Source: Glandiceps talaboti (taxonomy: Eukaryota; Hemichordata; Enteropneusta; Spengelidae). From it: a DNA stretch of 64,000 nucleotides. The notes beneath the pieces were generated by a model. That model was not told the DNA's origin. It saw only the letters and a list, made by a program, of their open reading frames with translations, and ran no database searches. The translations under genes were made by a program, and so were the position numbers. Below are positions 1-12,076 of the stretch, in pieces (the stretch's first letter is position 1; each line of letters opens with the position of its first letter). The DNA is taken from positions 20,729,342 to 20,793,341 of the forward strand of contig NC_135549.1 of the NCBI RefSeq assembly GCF_964340395.1. Direction: 5' to 3'.

Positions 1-1451
1 GAGAAAGGCACACTCAGCACCTGGTAAAAATATACCGACCTTATACACTATGGCCAGTGGCCGTGGGTGAATATTTGAATATATGTATGATATAATTCGT
101 TCATAATTTGAATTGGGGAAAATTGTATGTAAACAATAAAGTGATACGGCCAAATCTTGATTGTGTCATGTTTTGCATTAAATTTTTATTCCGTCTTAGA
201 CTGTAAGATACGTCGTGTCGCTTCGCTGCCCTCACCGGCCTGCTCTATTTTATGAAAGGGGTTGACCGATGTTTGAGTGACAGCGTACCTTACAGACTTC
301 CTTCAGAGCACGGTTACTAGCTATCCTTCCAGGTGACAGGATAAATAAACTCGTGTTTTAAGTAAATTATCATAGTTAAAAACTTTGTAGAAATGTTTTC
401 AAAATATTTATGAAAAGATTCCCAATAGTTGATGACTACAAAGGCCGAGATTAGACATTCCAGACTTCCAACTTCTGACGACCAATATACACTTCTTTCC
501 ATAGGATGACATCATTGCTGATTTTGATCAACAGTTTATAAGTCACTAGGGGTGATGCCAAATCATTGTTAGATTAAATCACTGTAGACAGATGTTTCCT
601 CTTGATATATATATAGATAACACGTCTCGTAAGTGAAACTGTGACCGCATTAACTTTTCATGTTACAGGTCAAACTGTTCAATATTTGTCTATAAAACAA
701 CGAATAGCACACATATATGTGTACAATTTGATATCAAAGCACGTACGTATCATGATAGACTGTTGTTTCGGGTCTTCTGTGCCCACGGAGATATTTGCTA
801 TGCACAAGCCTTCTTCTTTTTAAAGATATGTTAACCCTAGTAATAGCAGTATAAACTTTGCCATCATGGAAAGTTTCAGGCTCTGAGCCGGCAGGATATA
901 TACAAATGAAACCAATCTGAGACAGAGCGACGGTCTTGCTCGACAGAAATCTTACTTTACAGTTGTATTTCACAGTCTGGCTGAAACATTATATTAAAGT
1001 TGCAACTGGAATATTTTTTGAAAACGTTTTGTCAGGCACAATAACGTACTCGTAATATAAACACCCCGGGATTGTATTACCTGTGGGTATACATTTTTTT
1101 GTTGCTGTACGTATGTACATGAGGAATCAAATCGAATTGATTTGGGTCTGCACCCAAAAATCAGCGCCCTCAACGTCGATCGTGATTTGAACCTGTTACT
1201 GTACTACTTATGGATAAAATCGATCTACTCCTGTTCATAAACTCAAAACAATTCAATTTCAAATTAAGTGAAAATTAAAGACTAAGAATAATAAATAAAC
1301 AATGAAACAGTTACACTAATTTTGCGGTGTTAATGTTTTTAGTGATATTTGAATATTATCTTGAATTTCCCAATATAGTAATAAAATAATATAAACACAA
1401 ATTTATAAAGTGCCTGATATCCATCAAAAGATGCCCAATGGCGCTCCCAGT
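1..1451. other. Intergenic, no gene recognised
   Basis: AT-rich sequence with only short random reading frames. A dispersed repeat copy lies near 1130-1300 and is listed separately. I see no exon with convincing splice sites or protein similarity. Confidence 0.5.
1130..1300 (+). repeat. Dispersed repeat, copy 1
   Basis: This stretch shares diverged blocks, in the same order, with 24455-24560: CTGCACCCAAAAATCAGCGC here against CCGCACCCAAAATTCAGCAC there, followed in both by a CTGTTACTGTA-like and a CTACTTATGGATAA-like block. Two copies on one strand suggest an old interspersed element. The family is not recognised and the boundaries are approximate. Confidence 0.5.
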
Positions 1452-1703
1452 TCACATGAATGCTCTTTGGAATAGATAAGTTTTGAGTTTGGCTTTGAAG
1501 ATATCAACAGTAGGTGCGGTGCGAATGTCAAGTGGGAGATGATTCCATAATGCGGGAGATGAGTGTGAGAATGATCGATCTCCATATGATTTGAGTCTGG
1601 TCTTCGGTATGTGGAGTAGTTGTTTGTTGCTTGAATGGAGTGATCTGCCTGGGTTACTTTGCTGAATGAGGTCGGAAATGTAATGTGGAGTCTTTCTCAA
1701 CAT
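1452..1703 (-). mobile_element. LINE reverse-transcriptase tail fragment
   Basis: An 83-codon minus-strand frame reads like the C-terminal tail of ORF2 of CR1/Jockey-like non-LTR retrotransposons. It has a 'YISDLIQ' start, a run of Ser/Leu-rich residues, then 'RLKSYGDRSFSHSSPALWN', 'LPLDIRTA' and a final 'FKAKLKTYLFQRAF'. These blocks, in this order, are characteristic of the region after the polymerase domain. The polymerase and endonuclease are absent, so this is probably a 5'-truncated, inactive insertion. The exact clade is uncertain. Confidence 0.7.
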
Positions 1704-3543
1704 ATAGGTACTAGGAATAAGAGAATTTCAAGAACACGACAGGTCCACGGATTCAAATCTATAAATACAGTCCAGTACTTTCAGTTCCCCTATAGTCTAT
1801 CATTGTAGACATTGTCAGGATATATAAACTACATAATCGATACCTGATTAATCGATTTATTGATCTTATTGCATTCACAGTAACTTGAGTATCTGCTATT
1901 GATCATTTAGCATAACTACTAGTAATTGATATACTAGTATCATCAGTACGTAGATACATTAGGAGCATGATCAAGAGTTCATTGTAGGTTAAGAAAAATT
2001 AAACTCTGTGTTAGGCCTCAGACCCCTTCCCCCTCCCTGCTAAATTAATTGACCAAAACCGATAATTGTTTGTGACAGCACAATCAATATCAAATCACTA
2101 CTATCTAGTACTATGAATACAAAACCCTCGTTCTCAACTCGTATCTTAGTGCCATTCTTCCATTTATCAATTTAGCGACATTTTTAGAAATATTTGTGTT
2201 TAATGGTACAAACAGATTCCATTAAAAGTGGAATCATTTTTGTCAGATGAAAACAAAAGATTGTTCAACCCCCCACCAAACCAAAAGAATTATTTTTTTA
2301 TCCTTCGTTGAACTAATGATCTCGCTCCCTAATTACTTTGATGTTGATCGATCATCTTATTGTGGTTTGCCTGTTTGGTTGGTTGGTTGATTGATTGATC
2401 GATTGATTGGCCGTCTACAAATATTGCTTGGTCTGTACATAAACAATGTAGGGGAATGTGGTTGTCTATGGTTTGTTTACCGTACATGGGTATGTTCTGT
2501 GTGAGTTAGTTTGGGTGATATCGTAAGGGAGCTGTCAGTAATTACCAGGCGCGGGGGAGGGAGGGTCTGGTCTGTTGTAATTGTGTGAAAAGTGACTTTC
2601 AAAAAATATGAATACTTTCAGACGTGAAATGAGACACGAATCCCAGACTCCTAAGGACTGTATCCTACCTCTGCCACCACATTGAGAACTTTAAAGGCAT
2701 TGGTTGTTTCCCACCACCACCACCACCACCACCACCACCACCACCACCACCACCACCACCACCACCACCACCACCACCACCACCACCACCACCACTGCTA
2801 TTACTACCACAGTGAATTTGTTTGATTCCCAATCACACTAATGACATTGTCAGGTCCTAAGTCAACATCCCATTGCACCACACTCTCCCAATATCTCACC
2901 ACACTTCCCCCTCACCCCTGTGAGACCCACTTCTATCCCCACACACTGAACAAGTAATAATAGTTGATCCACTGCATGGTTGTCAGCAGCGATTTGACTC
3001 ATATGTTGTGTGTGTCTCAATGGTGGCAGTGGTTGGATCTGGCAGCTGTGGAATATGTGACACCGGTGCACGGTGGTAGCGTTGTTGTGATGCTACAAAT
3101 CGCAACAATAAATGCAAAGTTAGATATATAGATTCAAAGTAAAATTCGCCCTACCCAATTCCCATTTTCTAAAAATATGGCCCTCCGGCGAAAACCGATT
3201 TTCAAAATATGAACCCCATTCCCTGGCCCTCCTCCCTCGTAATCACTGAAGGTTTCCTTATCTAAAATTACGTCGTAGAACTTACGCAATAATCAAACAA
3301 TGAAAACACCTATACATTGTAACATCCAGTCGTTTAAATTTGGTTGCGTCACCTGATCACGTTGGGATTGACAGACGCATTATATACGTATACTTCCTTG
3401 TACGTAAGCCAATCAGACAGAATATGCATCGCTGAGGACCCGGATATAGTAGTACGACACTCAAATACTACAATCCTCCCAGCCTGCCTCATTTCACTTG
3501 GTGCTGGTGTAGTCGATGATAGTGCTCGACGAAGTCGAAAAGA
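1704..3543. other. Intergenic, upstream of lysozyme gene
   Basis: No exon is recognised. It contains the ACC trinucleotide array (2711-2795). A TTATATA-like element near 3380 is a possible core promoter for the lysozyme gene, but its distance to the start codon (about 160 bp) makes that weak. Confidence 0.4.
2711..2795. repeat. (ACC)n microsatellite
   Basis: About 28 uninterrupted CCA/ACC units in noncoding sequence. Confidence 0.95.
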
Positions 3544-4144
3544 ATGTATCGTACGATGGGTCGTATCGCTCTCATACTGACCTTGGCTGTCGTGACAGGT
3601 AAGCAAGATTACGTTGCCTTTCGCGTTTATTTGTTATACTTTGGCATGAGTGATGTCCATTAGCTGCTGTCAGTATAGTTGTAGTGGAGACGACGAAATG
3701 ACTCACCGCCACAACACACCATTGCCTTATCCCCCAAATGCTAAGAGTTAACCGCTTTCTAGACGATTCGGGACCAGACCGATTCGGCCCGAAACGACCA
3801 GGGTAGTGGTACCGAATCGACCAGGCCGAATCGGTCAGGTCCCGAAAAGACCAGCACCCGAGTTAAACCATCGAAAAATCATTTGAGATGAGTTACTGTT
3901 AAAAGTAACACGATTGAAAAAGAAACCCGCTAAAAATACCACCCTAGTATATATCCTTCTACATCAACATTGCAGTTTTCTCTTTCACTTTTAATTCTAT
4001 TTAAGTAAACTTATCCTTCAACTCTGATAAATAGCATAGCTTGTTTGTTTTAATGTTTTTCACAAAAAGTTAAGTTAACATATCGTTTTAGTAGTCAGGC
4101 AAAATAAGTGTTTTTTGTTCAAGAGAACATGAAGAAGATGCTAA

Positions 4145-4179
<35 letters not shown>

Positions 4180-7100
4180 TATGCTATAAATTTATTTCAA
4201 GGCCACCGGCTCGTTTGCGAAAGGAGTTCACATCAGTGCGGGAAAAAACACACGGAATTAAAAGTAACTATATGCTTGTCGAACATGTATTTAAGTTTAC
4301 TATACGGGGGGGGGGGGGTTGCTTTGTTGCTTTATTTATATGTTTGTCTCAAATAGGCTTGTCATAAATACAACACATTGTCATAATTAATGTTAGTGGT
4401 TGACATGACCTCACCATGTGACACAGTACATCAACATGATATTATACTACAAACAAAAAAAAGGGGAAATGAGATAAAATTGAAAAATATTTAGGGTTGA
4501 TAACTAAAAATAGAATGCCTAGTTTGTTACCGTACTTTGAACTGTATTTTGGCTCGAAACTAAATTACTGAAATTTTCGCACCAAATTAATTGTGACTGT
4601 CATGCCAGATGAATTCTCAGTGTATTTATGGAAATTGAATATAAAGAAAACGCAATTTATTTATCAACAGATGGCACGGTTTGTTTATTTAGTGTAAATG
4701 AAAAAAAAAACCGCCAAAGTATATTTTCCCTGAAATGTTAAAATAGATTATCTTTATCCATAAAATGTTGTGTGTCATTGTACTTAGGTTCACAATATTT
4801 ATCAACATGATATCGTGTAGATAAAATCTTCTATGTCTAACGCTGAAAAGTGAATTTCGTCATTATCTGAACTCGAGGCAAAGTCTTGTATAATTTGTTA
4901 TTAAATGAGAAAATATCTCGTTCTCGTAGATAACGTTATTTTTACCCCCTTTTCATCCGTTTTCGTCTTTGTTCTTTCGAAAGTAAAAGCAAGCTTTAGA
5001 TGAGTCATATGTCGTCTTTTTCCTAGAACACTTTCATCCAGAATGATACTATATATAATGTATATATAGTTATTCTCCGCAAGGGGTGTCATCATATGAA
5101 ATAAATTACATTTGTATTGTTACATGAGAACGAATCATATCATGTCATCATTATACCAAATCATCGCCACTAAGGCCGAACCACATCACAAGAAACACGT
5201 GCAAGAGAACGGCACAATTATTACGCTTTCACTTGATGCACGAATACTGATAGGGATGGGTTTGTCTTGATCATGGCCACTCGCCTCAATAGTGAGACCT
5301 GGGATCACTCCCATCGTATCTGAACTTGACCTCATGGCATTGCCATATATTTGTGTCTCTAAAAGGCAGTGTCCATATTGATCCATTGCTTGGAATAGTT
5401 TGTGTAATTACCAAATCGCTACGGCATGCAGTAGGTATTATTTTCACCTGTGAGGGCTCTCTAAGATTTGAACAATATTGCCATGATCGTATTAATATCT
5501 GGGAAAACACGTGTTTATACGTCCCTGGTATTATGCAAGTCATTCGAAATGCAAGGATTCTAATTTGATAATCGTTTTTCTGACATACAAATTGCCTTCA
5601 AATTTCAGAATTTTGTCTTTATAAAAAATTATTTTCATATTACAGCCGTTGCTGGCAACGTGCCATCGAACTGCTTGGGTTGTATCTGTATTGTTGAGAC
5701 AGGATGTAAAATGCCACAACATGGAAGTGGTGCCTACAGTCACTGTAATATGGATGTAGGTAGTTATTCGTGTGGTCCCTACCAGATAAAGCAGCCCTAC
5801 TGGCAAGATGCCCGGCTGAAAGGGGGCGATCTAATGGGAAGTAAGTTGTGATGCATGCTATCAGATAGGTCAGGACAGGAACTCTGATATTCGTGCAAGC
5901 TCTGGTTCACATAATCATGCATCCATGTATGGAGGCGTTTTCACATCATACACGAGAGCAGTAATATTAATGGTGTTGCCACAGATTTCCTCCGTTCAAT
6001 AAAAGCATACTTTAGTGTATATAAACATTATGTATGTAGTAAAAAGTATGTTCATTTTTATCAATATTATTATAGAAGATTTCGTCTTAGCATATGCAAA
6101 CGCTATTACTGCGAGTAAACGATGTATCAAGATCAGTGAGACTGATAACAAGCAAGGTTTCATTTTGAGACAGACGTAATAAAGATAACACACAAACATT
6201 CCTTATAGGTGCCTGCCCTGTATTTTGTTAATGATAACAGAAACAAAATAACAACAAAATACAGAGCAGACACTGTGTAAAGGATGTTTGTGTGTTATCA
6301 TTATTGTGTCTATCCACAGAAAAGGAAGACATTTCTTCCTGGCCTTGTCTAGATCTGTGGGCTATCTCAACATGAAACCTGGTTATCAGTCACACTGATC
6401 ATGATGATGCATTATTCATTTAATAGTATTTGCAAGCTAAGACGAAATCTTCTGTAATTTTCGTTTAAATGTGTAATTCTTAACAAACTGGATTTCATAC
6501 ATGTATACAGTGTTGGTATGATTTATAAGACAAGTGTAAACTATGTTATGTAGACAGTTATGAGTGCGGACACGATTTCTGTAAATTAAATTAACTGTGG
6601 CACGTCTTCCACTTCAGGATGACCTCAGTTCGCTAAACGATGATAGTAAAATAGTTGACACGTACAGAATTAAAAGTGGTTACTCATCATGCTCATAACC
6701 GTAATGTTTTATCTACTATTAAAAACAAATAATTTCTAGATGATGTAATTTGGTTCATGTGGGGTTTTTTTCGAATTAAATACACATGTAACTTAAGCTT
6801 ATTAGTATATATGTAAATAATCCGACTACGTTTTTTGGCAAGAACACATTCACATTTTGATATCTGTTAGACCATTTAATTTGCATGGTTTCTTTTTTTT
6901 TACTCTAGGTTGGCTGAAGTGTACAGCTGACTGGCAATGTTCTGCTAACGCCGTGCAGGGCTATGAGGCACGTTACGCCACCAAGGCACGCATTGGTAGA
7001 GACCCGACCTGTGAAGATTTCTCTCGTATCCACAACGGTGGTCCTAACGGTTTCAAGAACCCCGCAACTCTACCGTATTGGTTGAAAGTAAAAGCCTGCC

Positions 7101-7180
7101 TGCAAGCGGAATCTAACGGCATACAATCCATGAAGAACATCTTGATGCAGAAAGTAAACAACATTACTGGTATTCTGTAG
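3544..7180 (+). CDS. Invertebrate-type (i-type) lysozyme
   Basis: Three exons, 3544-3598, 5646-5840 and 6909-7180, all with GT-AG borders and matching phases, give 173 aa. Residues 1 to about 20 form a hydrophobic signal peptide (MGRIALILTLAVVTG core), so the product should be secreted. The mature part starts with the family motif CLGCICIVETGC; its Glu is the expected first catalytic acid. The Asp in MDVGSYSCGPYQIK fits the second. i-type lysozymes (destabilase family) cleave peptidoglycan between N-acetylmuramate and N-acetylglucosamine. The usual 'YWxDC' reads YWQDA, and the Cys normally just before 'VxxY' is also Ala (CSANAV), so one disulfide may have been lost. The first ATG (3544) and an internal one (Met5) both keep a usable signal peptide. 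I am confident of the family; activity is inferred. Confidence 0.9.
3767..3846. repeat. GC-rich foldback hairpin in lysozyme intron 1
   Basis: TTCGGGACCAGACCGATTCG on the left is nearly the exact reverse complement of CGAATCGGTCAGGTCCCGAA on the right, with a short GC-rich loop of related 'CGA' words. It stands out from the AT-rich intron around it. It may be a small foldback element or the remnant of an element end. Confidence 0.7.
4144..4178. repeat. (GTT)n microsatellite
   Basis: About 11 TTG/GTT units in lysozyme intron 1. Confidence 0.9.
6070..6458. mobile_element. Foldback (MITE-like) element in lysozyme intron 2
   Basis: The two halves of about 390 bp are imperfect reverse complements. 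AGAAGATTTCGTCTTAGC at the left end pairs with GCTAAGACGAAATCTTCT at the right end. Inner blocks also pair: GATAACACACAAACATTCC with GGATGTTTGTGTGTTATC, and TGTATTTTGTT with AACAAAATACA. There is no coding capacity. This shape fits a foldback element or MITE. I did not find a clear target-site duplication. Confidence 0.75.
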
Positions 7181-7655
7181 TGGTACCACGAGATCACAAC
7201 GAGACTTAGCGAGACTTGTCCTGCACAGCTCAAGATTCTGTCTACATTTTGCATGCCACGCAGTATTATAGCTCACATATACAGTGTGTTTATCTAGTAC
7301 ATTCCATAATGCAATAACTATTATCTGTCTACATATTTACTTGCTTTATACCAAAACAACACGTACTGATTTTAATATTCCAGAACATGTCTACAGAATG
7401 GCTATACATGCAAACACCGATGTTACTAGATTATCATCGGAGGTGGCCGATGGTTATCACTGAGTTTCGGTTACGAAATGATTCTTACACAAGTCATTTT
7501 ACTAACTGTATCATGTCCTCCTTTGATATACCAGATATTTTCGAAGCTTTTTAAGAAAACAAACACGACTTTCAGAATAGTTCATTGAAGAGTTGAGTAT
7601 GACATTGATGATTTAATAGAAAATTCGAGATGCAAATAGAACACCCCCTCTCGCA

Positions 7656-7793
7656 AGTATGTATGTATGTATGTATGTATGTATGTATGTATGTATGTAG
7701 GTAGGTAGGTAGGTAGGTAGGTAGGTAGGTAGGTAGGTAGGTAGGTAGGTAGGTAGGCAGGCAGGCAGGCAGGCAGGCATGTATGTAGGTATG
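7656..7793. repeat. Compound (GTAT)n-(GTAG)n-(GCAG)n microsatellite
   Basis: Three adjoining tetranucleotide blocks: GTAT to about 7697, GTAG to about 7756, GCAG to about 7779. Each unit differs from the previous one by a single base. Confidence 0.95.
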
Positions 7794-7892
7794 TGTAAGA
7801 ACTATTAGCAGCTTACGTTGTTTACGTTGTCATTGGACTGGAAAGAAAGGGAAATAAAGCAATCAAAACAAATACCGTTTTAAAACATGTAC

Positions 7893-7898
7893 TTTATT
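7893..7898 (-). terminator. Candidate poly(A) signal of E2-1
   Basis: AATAAA on the minus strand, about 300 bp downstream of the E2-1 stop codon. It is the first such hexamer I noticed in that direction. Confidence 0.4.
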
Positions 7899-8036
7899 TA
7901 GTAAAGAAATGCCATACCATAATACTTAACAACTACTCTTTGTATGGCCTACACTAGAATCTAGAATCAATCACCTTAATTCTTTCAATGGACTCTGACA
8001 TGTGAAATGTTATACGTTCTAAATGACAAACATGTT

Positions 8037-8039
8037 TAC

Positions 8040-8084
<45 letters not shown>

Positions 8085-8085
8085 A

Positions 8086-8160
<75 letters not shown>
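8037..8160. repeat. (CTGT)n then (CT)n microsatellite in E2-1 3' UTR
   Basis: About 26 CTGT/TGTC units with one interruption, then a short CT run. On the E2-1 sense strand it is (GACA)n and lies between stop codon and candidate poly(A) signal, so it is probably in the mRNA. Confidence 0.9.
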
Positions 8161-8200
8161 GACCGACCGTCAAATGTCTATCAAATTGAATCTTCATCTT

Positions 8201-11200
8201 TTATTTAGCCTTGCCTGCACTTTCTTGTGCCATCGAGTCATAATCCCATCTGTAATGATGATAATTGTTTAGTACATCGTGATCGAATGAATTTTGTTCT
8301 TCTGGTTTGATCAGCGTTGAGTAGATAGCTCTTAGAACTTGTTCCACGCTTCCTGCAGGTGACCACTTATCAGAAGCTAGAAATCCAAAACACATTTGTC
8401 CTGTCTTCTGACTGACATTGAGGTGGTAAATTGGTGTCAGGAAATGAATCTGTAGATGTTGAAAAATAAGAACGGTCTTTTAACTTTTTATTTCATTAAA
8501 AGCGACTTCAAAAATTGCCTGAATTGCACTCATATTTGTAGAACAAACACCTTGTAATAAACGAATTTGTTTTCAAAATCTTTTCAAAACTTCATCTTGC
8601 ATAGTAATGTTATCATGCTATAGACGTTGTCAGGTCTATCGGATGGGCTCATCAATACTATTGCTTGATGTCACTTGACATTTGAATCACGTGATATGGA
8701 TATTTACCGTTGGTGCCTCATATGGATAATTCCCACTATAATGATTGGCTTAAATTAAGGATAACACAAGTACATGTATAAATGATGAAGCGAAAATACA
8801 AAAGTGATCGACTAAAATGCACCAGTATTTTGTAAACTTATCGAGTACTCATGGAATAGAAAATATCTCGAAGTAAATAAGTTATTCCTTGGTCATTTGC
8901 ATATTATCTGTATTCTCTTGTGACATTTAATATACTATACTTTCTTCGATTTCTCAATCTATCGCTCGATCGACCTGTCCGTTCGGTCGTTCTCCAATGG
9001 ATTATGTAGTATGGATATGTCATATTATGTTTTGCCATCTCAGACTATAATTATATAATATATAATATGTAGTAGTTATATTCAAATCACGCACAGTAAT
9101 CGTTACCCTATAACACATGTTATGAACACAAACACAAACACACACATACACGAACATACATGCATGCATTCATACATACATACATACATACATACATACA
9201 TACATACATACATACATACATACATACATACATGTACATACATACATACATACATACATACATACATACATACATACATACATACATACATACATACATA
9301 CATACATACATACATACATGTACATACATACATACATACATACATACATACATACATACATACATACATACATGTACATACATACATACATACATACATA
9401 CATACATACATACATACATACATACATACATACATACATACATACATACATACATACATACATACATACATACATACATACATGTACATACATACATACA
9501 TACATACATACATACATACATACATACATACATACATACATACATACATACATACATACATGTACATACATACATACATACATACATACATACATACATA
9601 CATACATACATACATACATACATGTACATACATACATACATACATACATACATACATACATACATACATACATACATACATACATACATACATACATACA
9701 TACATACATACATACATACATACATGTACATACATACATACATACATACATACATACATACATACAAATGAAGAAGGATACGTAAACGAAATCCGAACTG
9801 TGAATTTCCCACCTGAAAAAATAAGGAGAAAAGAAAGATTTCAACATTCATTTGTTTGTAACACTAATACCAGTAACCTTGGCATTGAATTCCCAACATT
9901 TGAAAAAGAGTAACAATACATGAACGCCTCCATCCCCATAACAAATTTAGTTTGCTTGCAGGGTAACACGTTTGATATAGTATCTTCCCTTTTATTATTT
10001 TCAGAAATTAAACTTAAGGTCCAAGTCATCCCAAAACACGTAGTGAACGAATCAAAGTAAAATTGCACATGGGTAACAATTTACAATTTAATAGAACAGT
10101 GCAGTAGTTGACATGACTCATTGCAAATGGGACAGTGTAGAGAAAATGTAGCATTCGTTATACTTGCCTTCATACAGCGAATCATCAGGACCGTTTATAT
10201 CAGCATTCCATACGGTTATGTCATCAGAAGGAACGTAGACGTTAATACCACATGGTTGAGACTTTTGTACAGCGGCTAACTCCTTCCGTAATCTTGAAGG
10301 TGGAGAAAAGATTTAGCATGCTATTAAAATTCATTTTAGTCTAAATTTAGCATCTTGCATTTCCTGCATTCCTACTAAATATAAAACTACACGGGGTCGC
10401 TAAGTTTATGTTTAGATTTCAGGATTTTGTTAACCTAATTTGCATATTAAGGATTGCATAATTTTTATGACAACAGTTACAAGATATCCATAGGTAGGTA
10501 TACATCCAACATATATCATAACTGATCATCCTGGCATTTTTTTTTATTTTGAGTAATTTTATTGGCTCTTCTATAAAAAGTCAATTCGTATTCTGTTGTT
10601 TTGATTAATTTCTAAACCAACTTCTCCAATTAACTTTTTCACCAAATACCAATGAAAATCCGTCCAGCAGTTTTGGACTTTCAGTTGTTTCACGACACAC
10701 ACATAGTCAAACACATACTGTCACACCCACACCCACACACCCCTACACACAGGCATTGATAGAGATACGTATATACCATGTACGTGTTTGCTAACGATAC
10801 TTCTGAACCAGTGAACGGTTAAAGTTCAGTTGCTCTAAAAAATAGCAGAGTTAGCCAAACACCGTGACAGAATGACACACGTGTAAATGAGTTGTTGGAA
10901 TTGCTATATGTTAGACTTTGTTCATTTTTGTTGCACATATAAATGTACTCTAGTCAAAAATAACCATCATTCCACAGTAGCAATACCGCTAGGTGAATAA
11001 TGGTATATTCAAAGTTCAAGACAAATAGTTCGTCCGCGACAGAGCATGCGCAAACGCGAGTTCTTCTGAACAACACAATAATGCCGAAAACATATGTGTA
11101 CAATGGTATTTGTATGTGACAACACCGCGATATAGATTGTTCGATGTCAACACAATACTTCAAATTATGTCGAACGATAAAAGTTAATTGAACACAATTA

Positions 11201-11315
11201 TTCAGTCCACTCAGCGATAATAAATATTGCTGTTGTATGGCATGGCAATGCTTCCTACACTTACAAAGCAACATAATCACCCTTACCTGCCAGTGAGCTG
11301 TTTTTGAAAGTTCAT
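8201..11315 (-). CDS. Ubiquitin-conjugating E2-like enzyme (E2-1)
   Basis: Five exons on the minus strand: 11287-11315, 10168-10292, 9782-9812, 8708-8735 and 8201-8449 (29, 125, 31, 28, 249 nt), giving 153 aa. The UBC fold is recognisable: N-terminal helix 'RLRKELAAVQKS', the strand 'VWNADINGPDD', 'GGKFTVRISF', 'YPYEAPT', then 'IYHLNVSQKTGQMC' with the active Cys at residue 91. The HPN motif reads HLN. The loop to the Cys is one residue longer than in UBE2L3, which the sequence otherwise resembles in length and C-terminal part. E2s carry a ubiquitin-like modifier as a thioester for an E3. The intron after exon 2 starts with GC (G|GCAAGT). The gene is divergent from Ubl-RBR A, with 628 bp between start codons. 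Its paralog at 27140-29321 has identical exon lengths. Confidence 0.88.
9172..9768. repeat. (CATA)n satellite in E2-1 intron 3
   Basis: Nearly 600 bp of CATA units, broken seven times by the palindromic word ACATGT (near 9231, 9317, 9371, 9481, 9559, 9621, 9723). All spacings are 2 modulo 4, so each break shifts the tetranucleotide phase by two. The array ends 14 bp from E2-1 exon 3 and about 8 bp from its 5' splice site. The long Tyr/Ile/His/Thr and Met/Tyr/Val/Cys frames in it are repeat artefacts. Confidence 0.98.
10625..10745 (-). repeat. Dispersed repeat related to 22015-22120
   Basis: On the minus strand this reads 'AAACTGCTGGACGGATTTTC', then 'ATTGGTATTTGGTG', preceded by a CA/GT-rich tract. 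22015-22120 on the plus strand has a GT/CTGT-rich tract, then a diverged 'AAATGGCTGGCTCAATTCAA' and 'ACGAAATTTGGCAC'. Same layout, diverged sequence: probably two old copies of one interspersed family. Confidence 0.45.
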
Positions 11316-11943
11316 ATCAGTGTTTGTCCCCAAATCGTTCTTATGTGTGTATGATGGGATTACACTTGACTTGCAGACTTATCTTTGTAGGTCTGTGTAT
11401 TTTCGTTTCTAGATCTGTTTTCGTAGAAACACAGTTCTGACGAAATATATGACCAGGTGAAAGGCCTATTTCGTAGAAGAGTTCATTACACGGTATTGTG
11501 TTCTGACAGGAAGGGTACTCGAGTATAGTGAACGATGTACTTGCTTTGTGTGCCATTTAACATTGTATCAAACCGCGGGGGAAACAGAAAATTTAATTAA
11601 TATATGGGGGAAAATCCACTTGTTTAAGGAGAGTCTAATTTCAAAATATAAAGCTATTAGAAAATATAACATTTCTTGAATGATGGCATCAAACTTTGAA
11701 GAATGATAGGGGACAGCAAATATACGAACTATATTTTGGAGACGGAAGTAGAACTTGTGATAAGGTATGAATAGTGGTGGTGACATACAGGGGAATCCCA
11801 GCAAAAAAACCCTGCAACCTATGCAAAAAGATATATTACATGTAATATATCTCAAACACCGCCTATGTCTGGGACTATACCAATTTAAAGGCAACAGACT
11901 TACTAGTACTGTGGTAAAAGTTTAGACAAATCTTTCAATCACC
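11316..11943. promoter_or_regulatory. Shared divergent promoter of E2-1 and Ubl-RBR A
   Basis: The 628 bp between the start codons of two divergently transcribed genes must hold both promoters. It contains one consensus NF-kappaB motif, listed separately. The second E2/Ubl-RBR pair has the same arrangement with 662 bp. Confidence 0.6.
11790..11799. promoter_or_regulatory. NF-kappaB-type site upstream of Ubl-RBR A
   Basis: GGGGAATCCC fits the Rel/NF-kappaB consensus GGGRNWYYCC and starts about 154 bp (ends 145 bp) before the Ubl-RBR A start codon. Function is inferred from sequence and from similar placement in the paralogs. Confidence 0.5.
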
Positions 11944-12043
11944 ATGTCTAATGGGCACGATCCTAATATGTGGCAATTGTTTCTTCATGGTATTCAAGGA
12001 GGCGTGCAAACAATCAACATTCACAAGGTAAGTTCAAAAATCA

Positions 12044-12076
<33 letters not shown>

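Larger units (their letters stand above)
7181..8200. other. Intergenic, convergent 3' ends of lysozyme and E2-1
   Basis: Holds the lysozyme 3' region, a compound tetranucleotide array (7656-7793) and the 3' UTR side of the minus-strand E2 gene. TTTATT at 7893-7898 reads AATAAA on the minus strand, about 300 bp after the E2-1 stop. No other gene is seen. Confidence 0.6.

Noticed and set aside
9103-9913. Several 150-263-codon open frames on both strands
   Set aside because: They are translations of the (CATA)n array. All frames stay open only because the four-base unit lacks stops. No non-repeat protein features.
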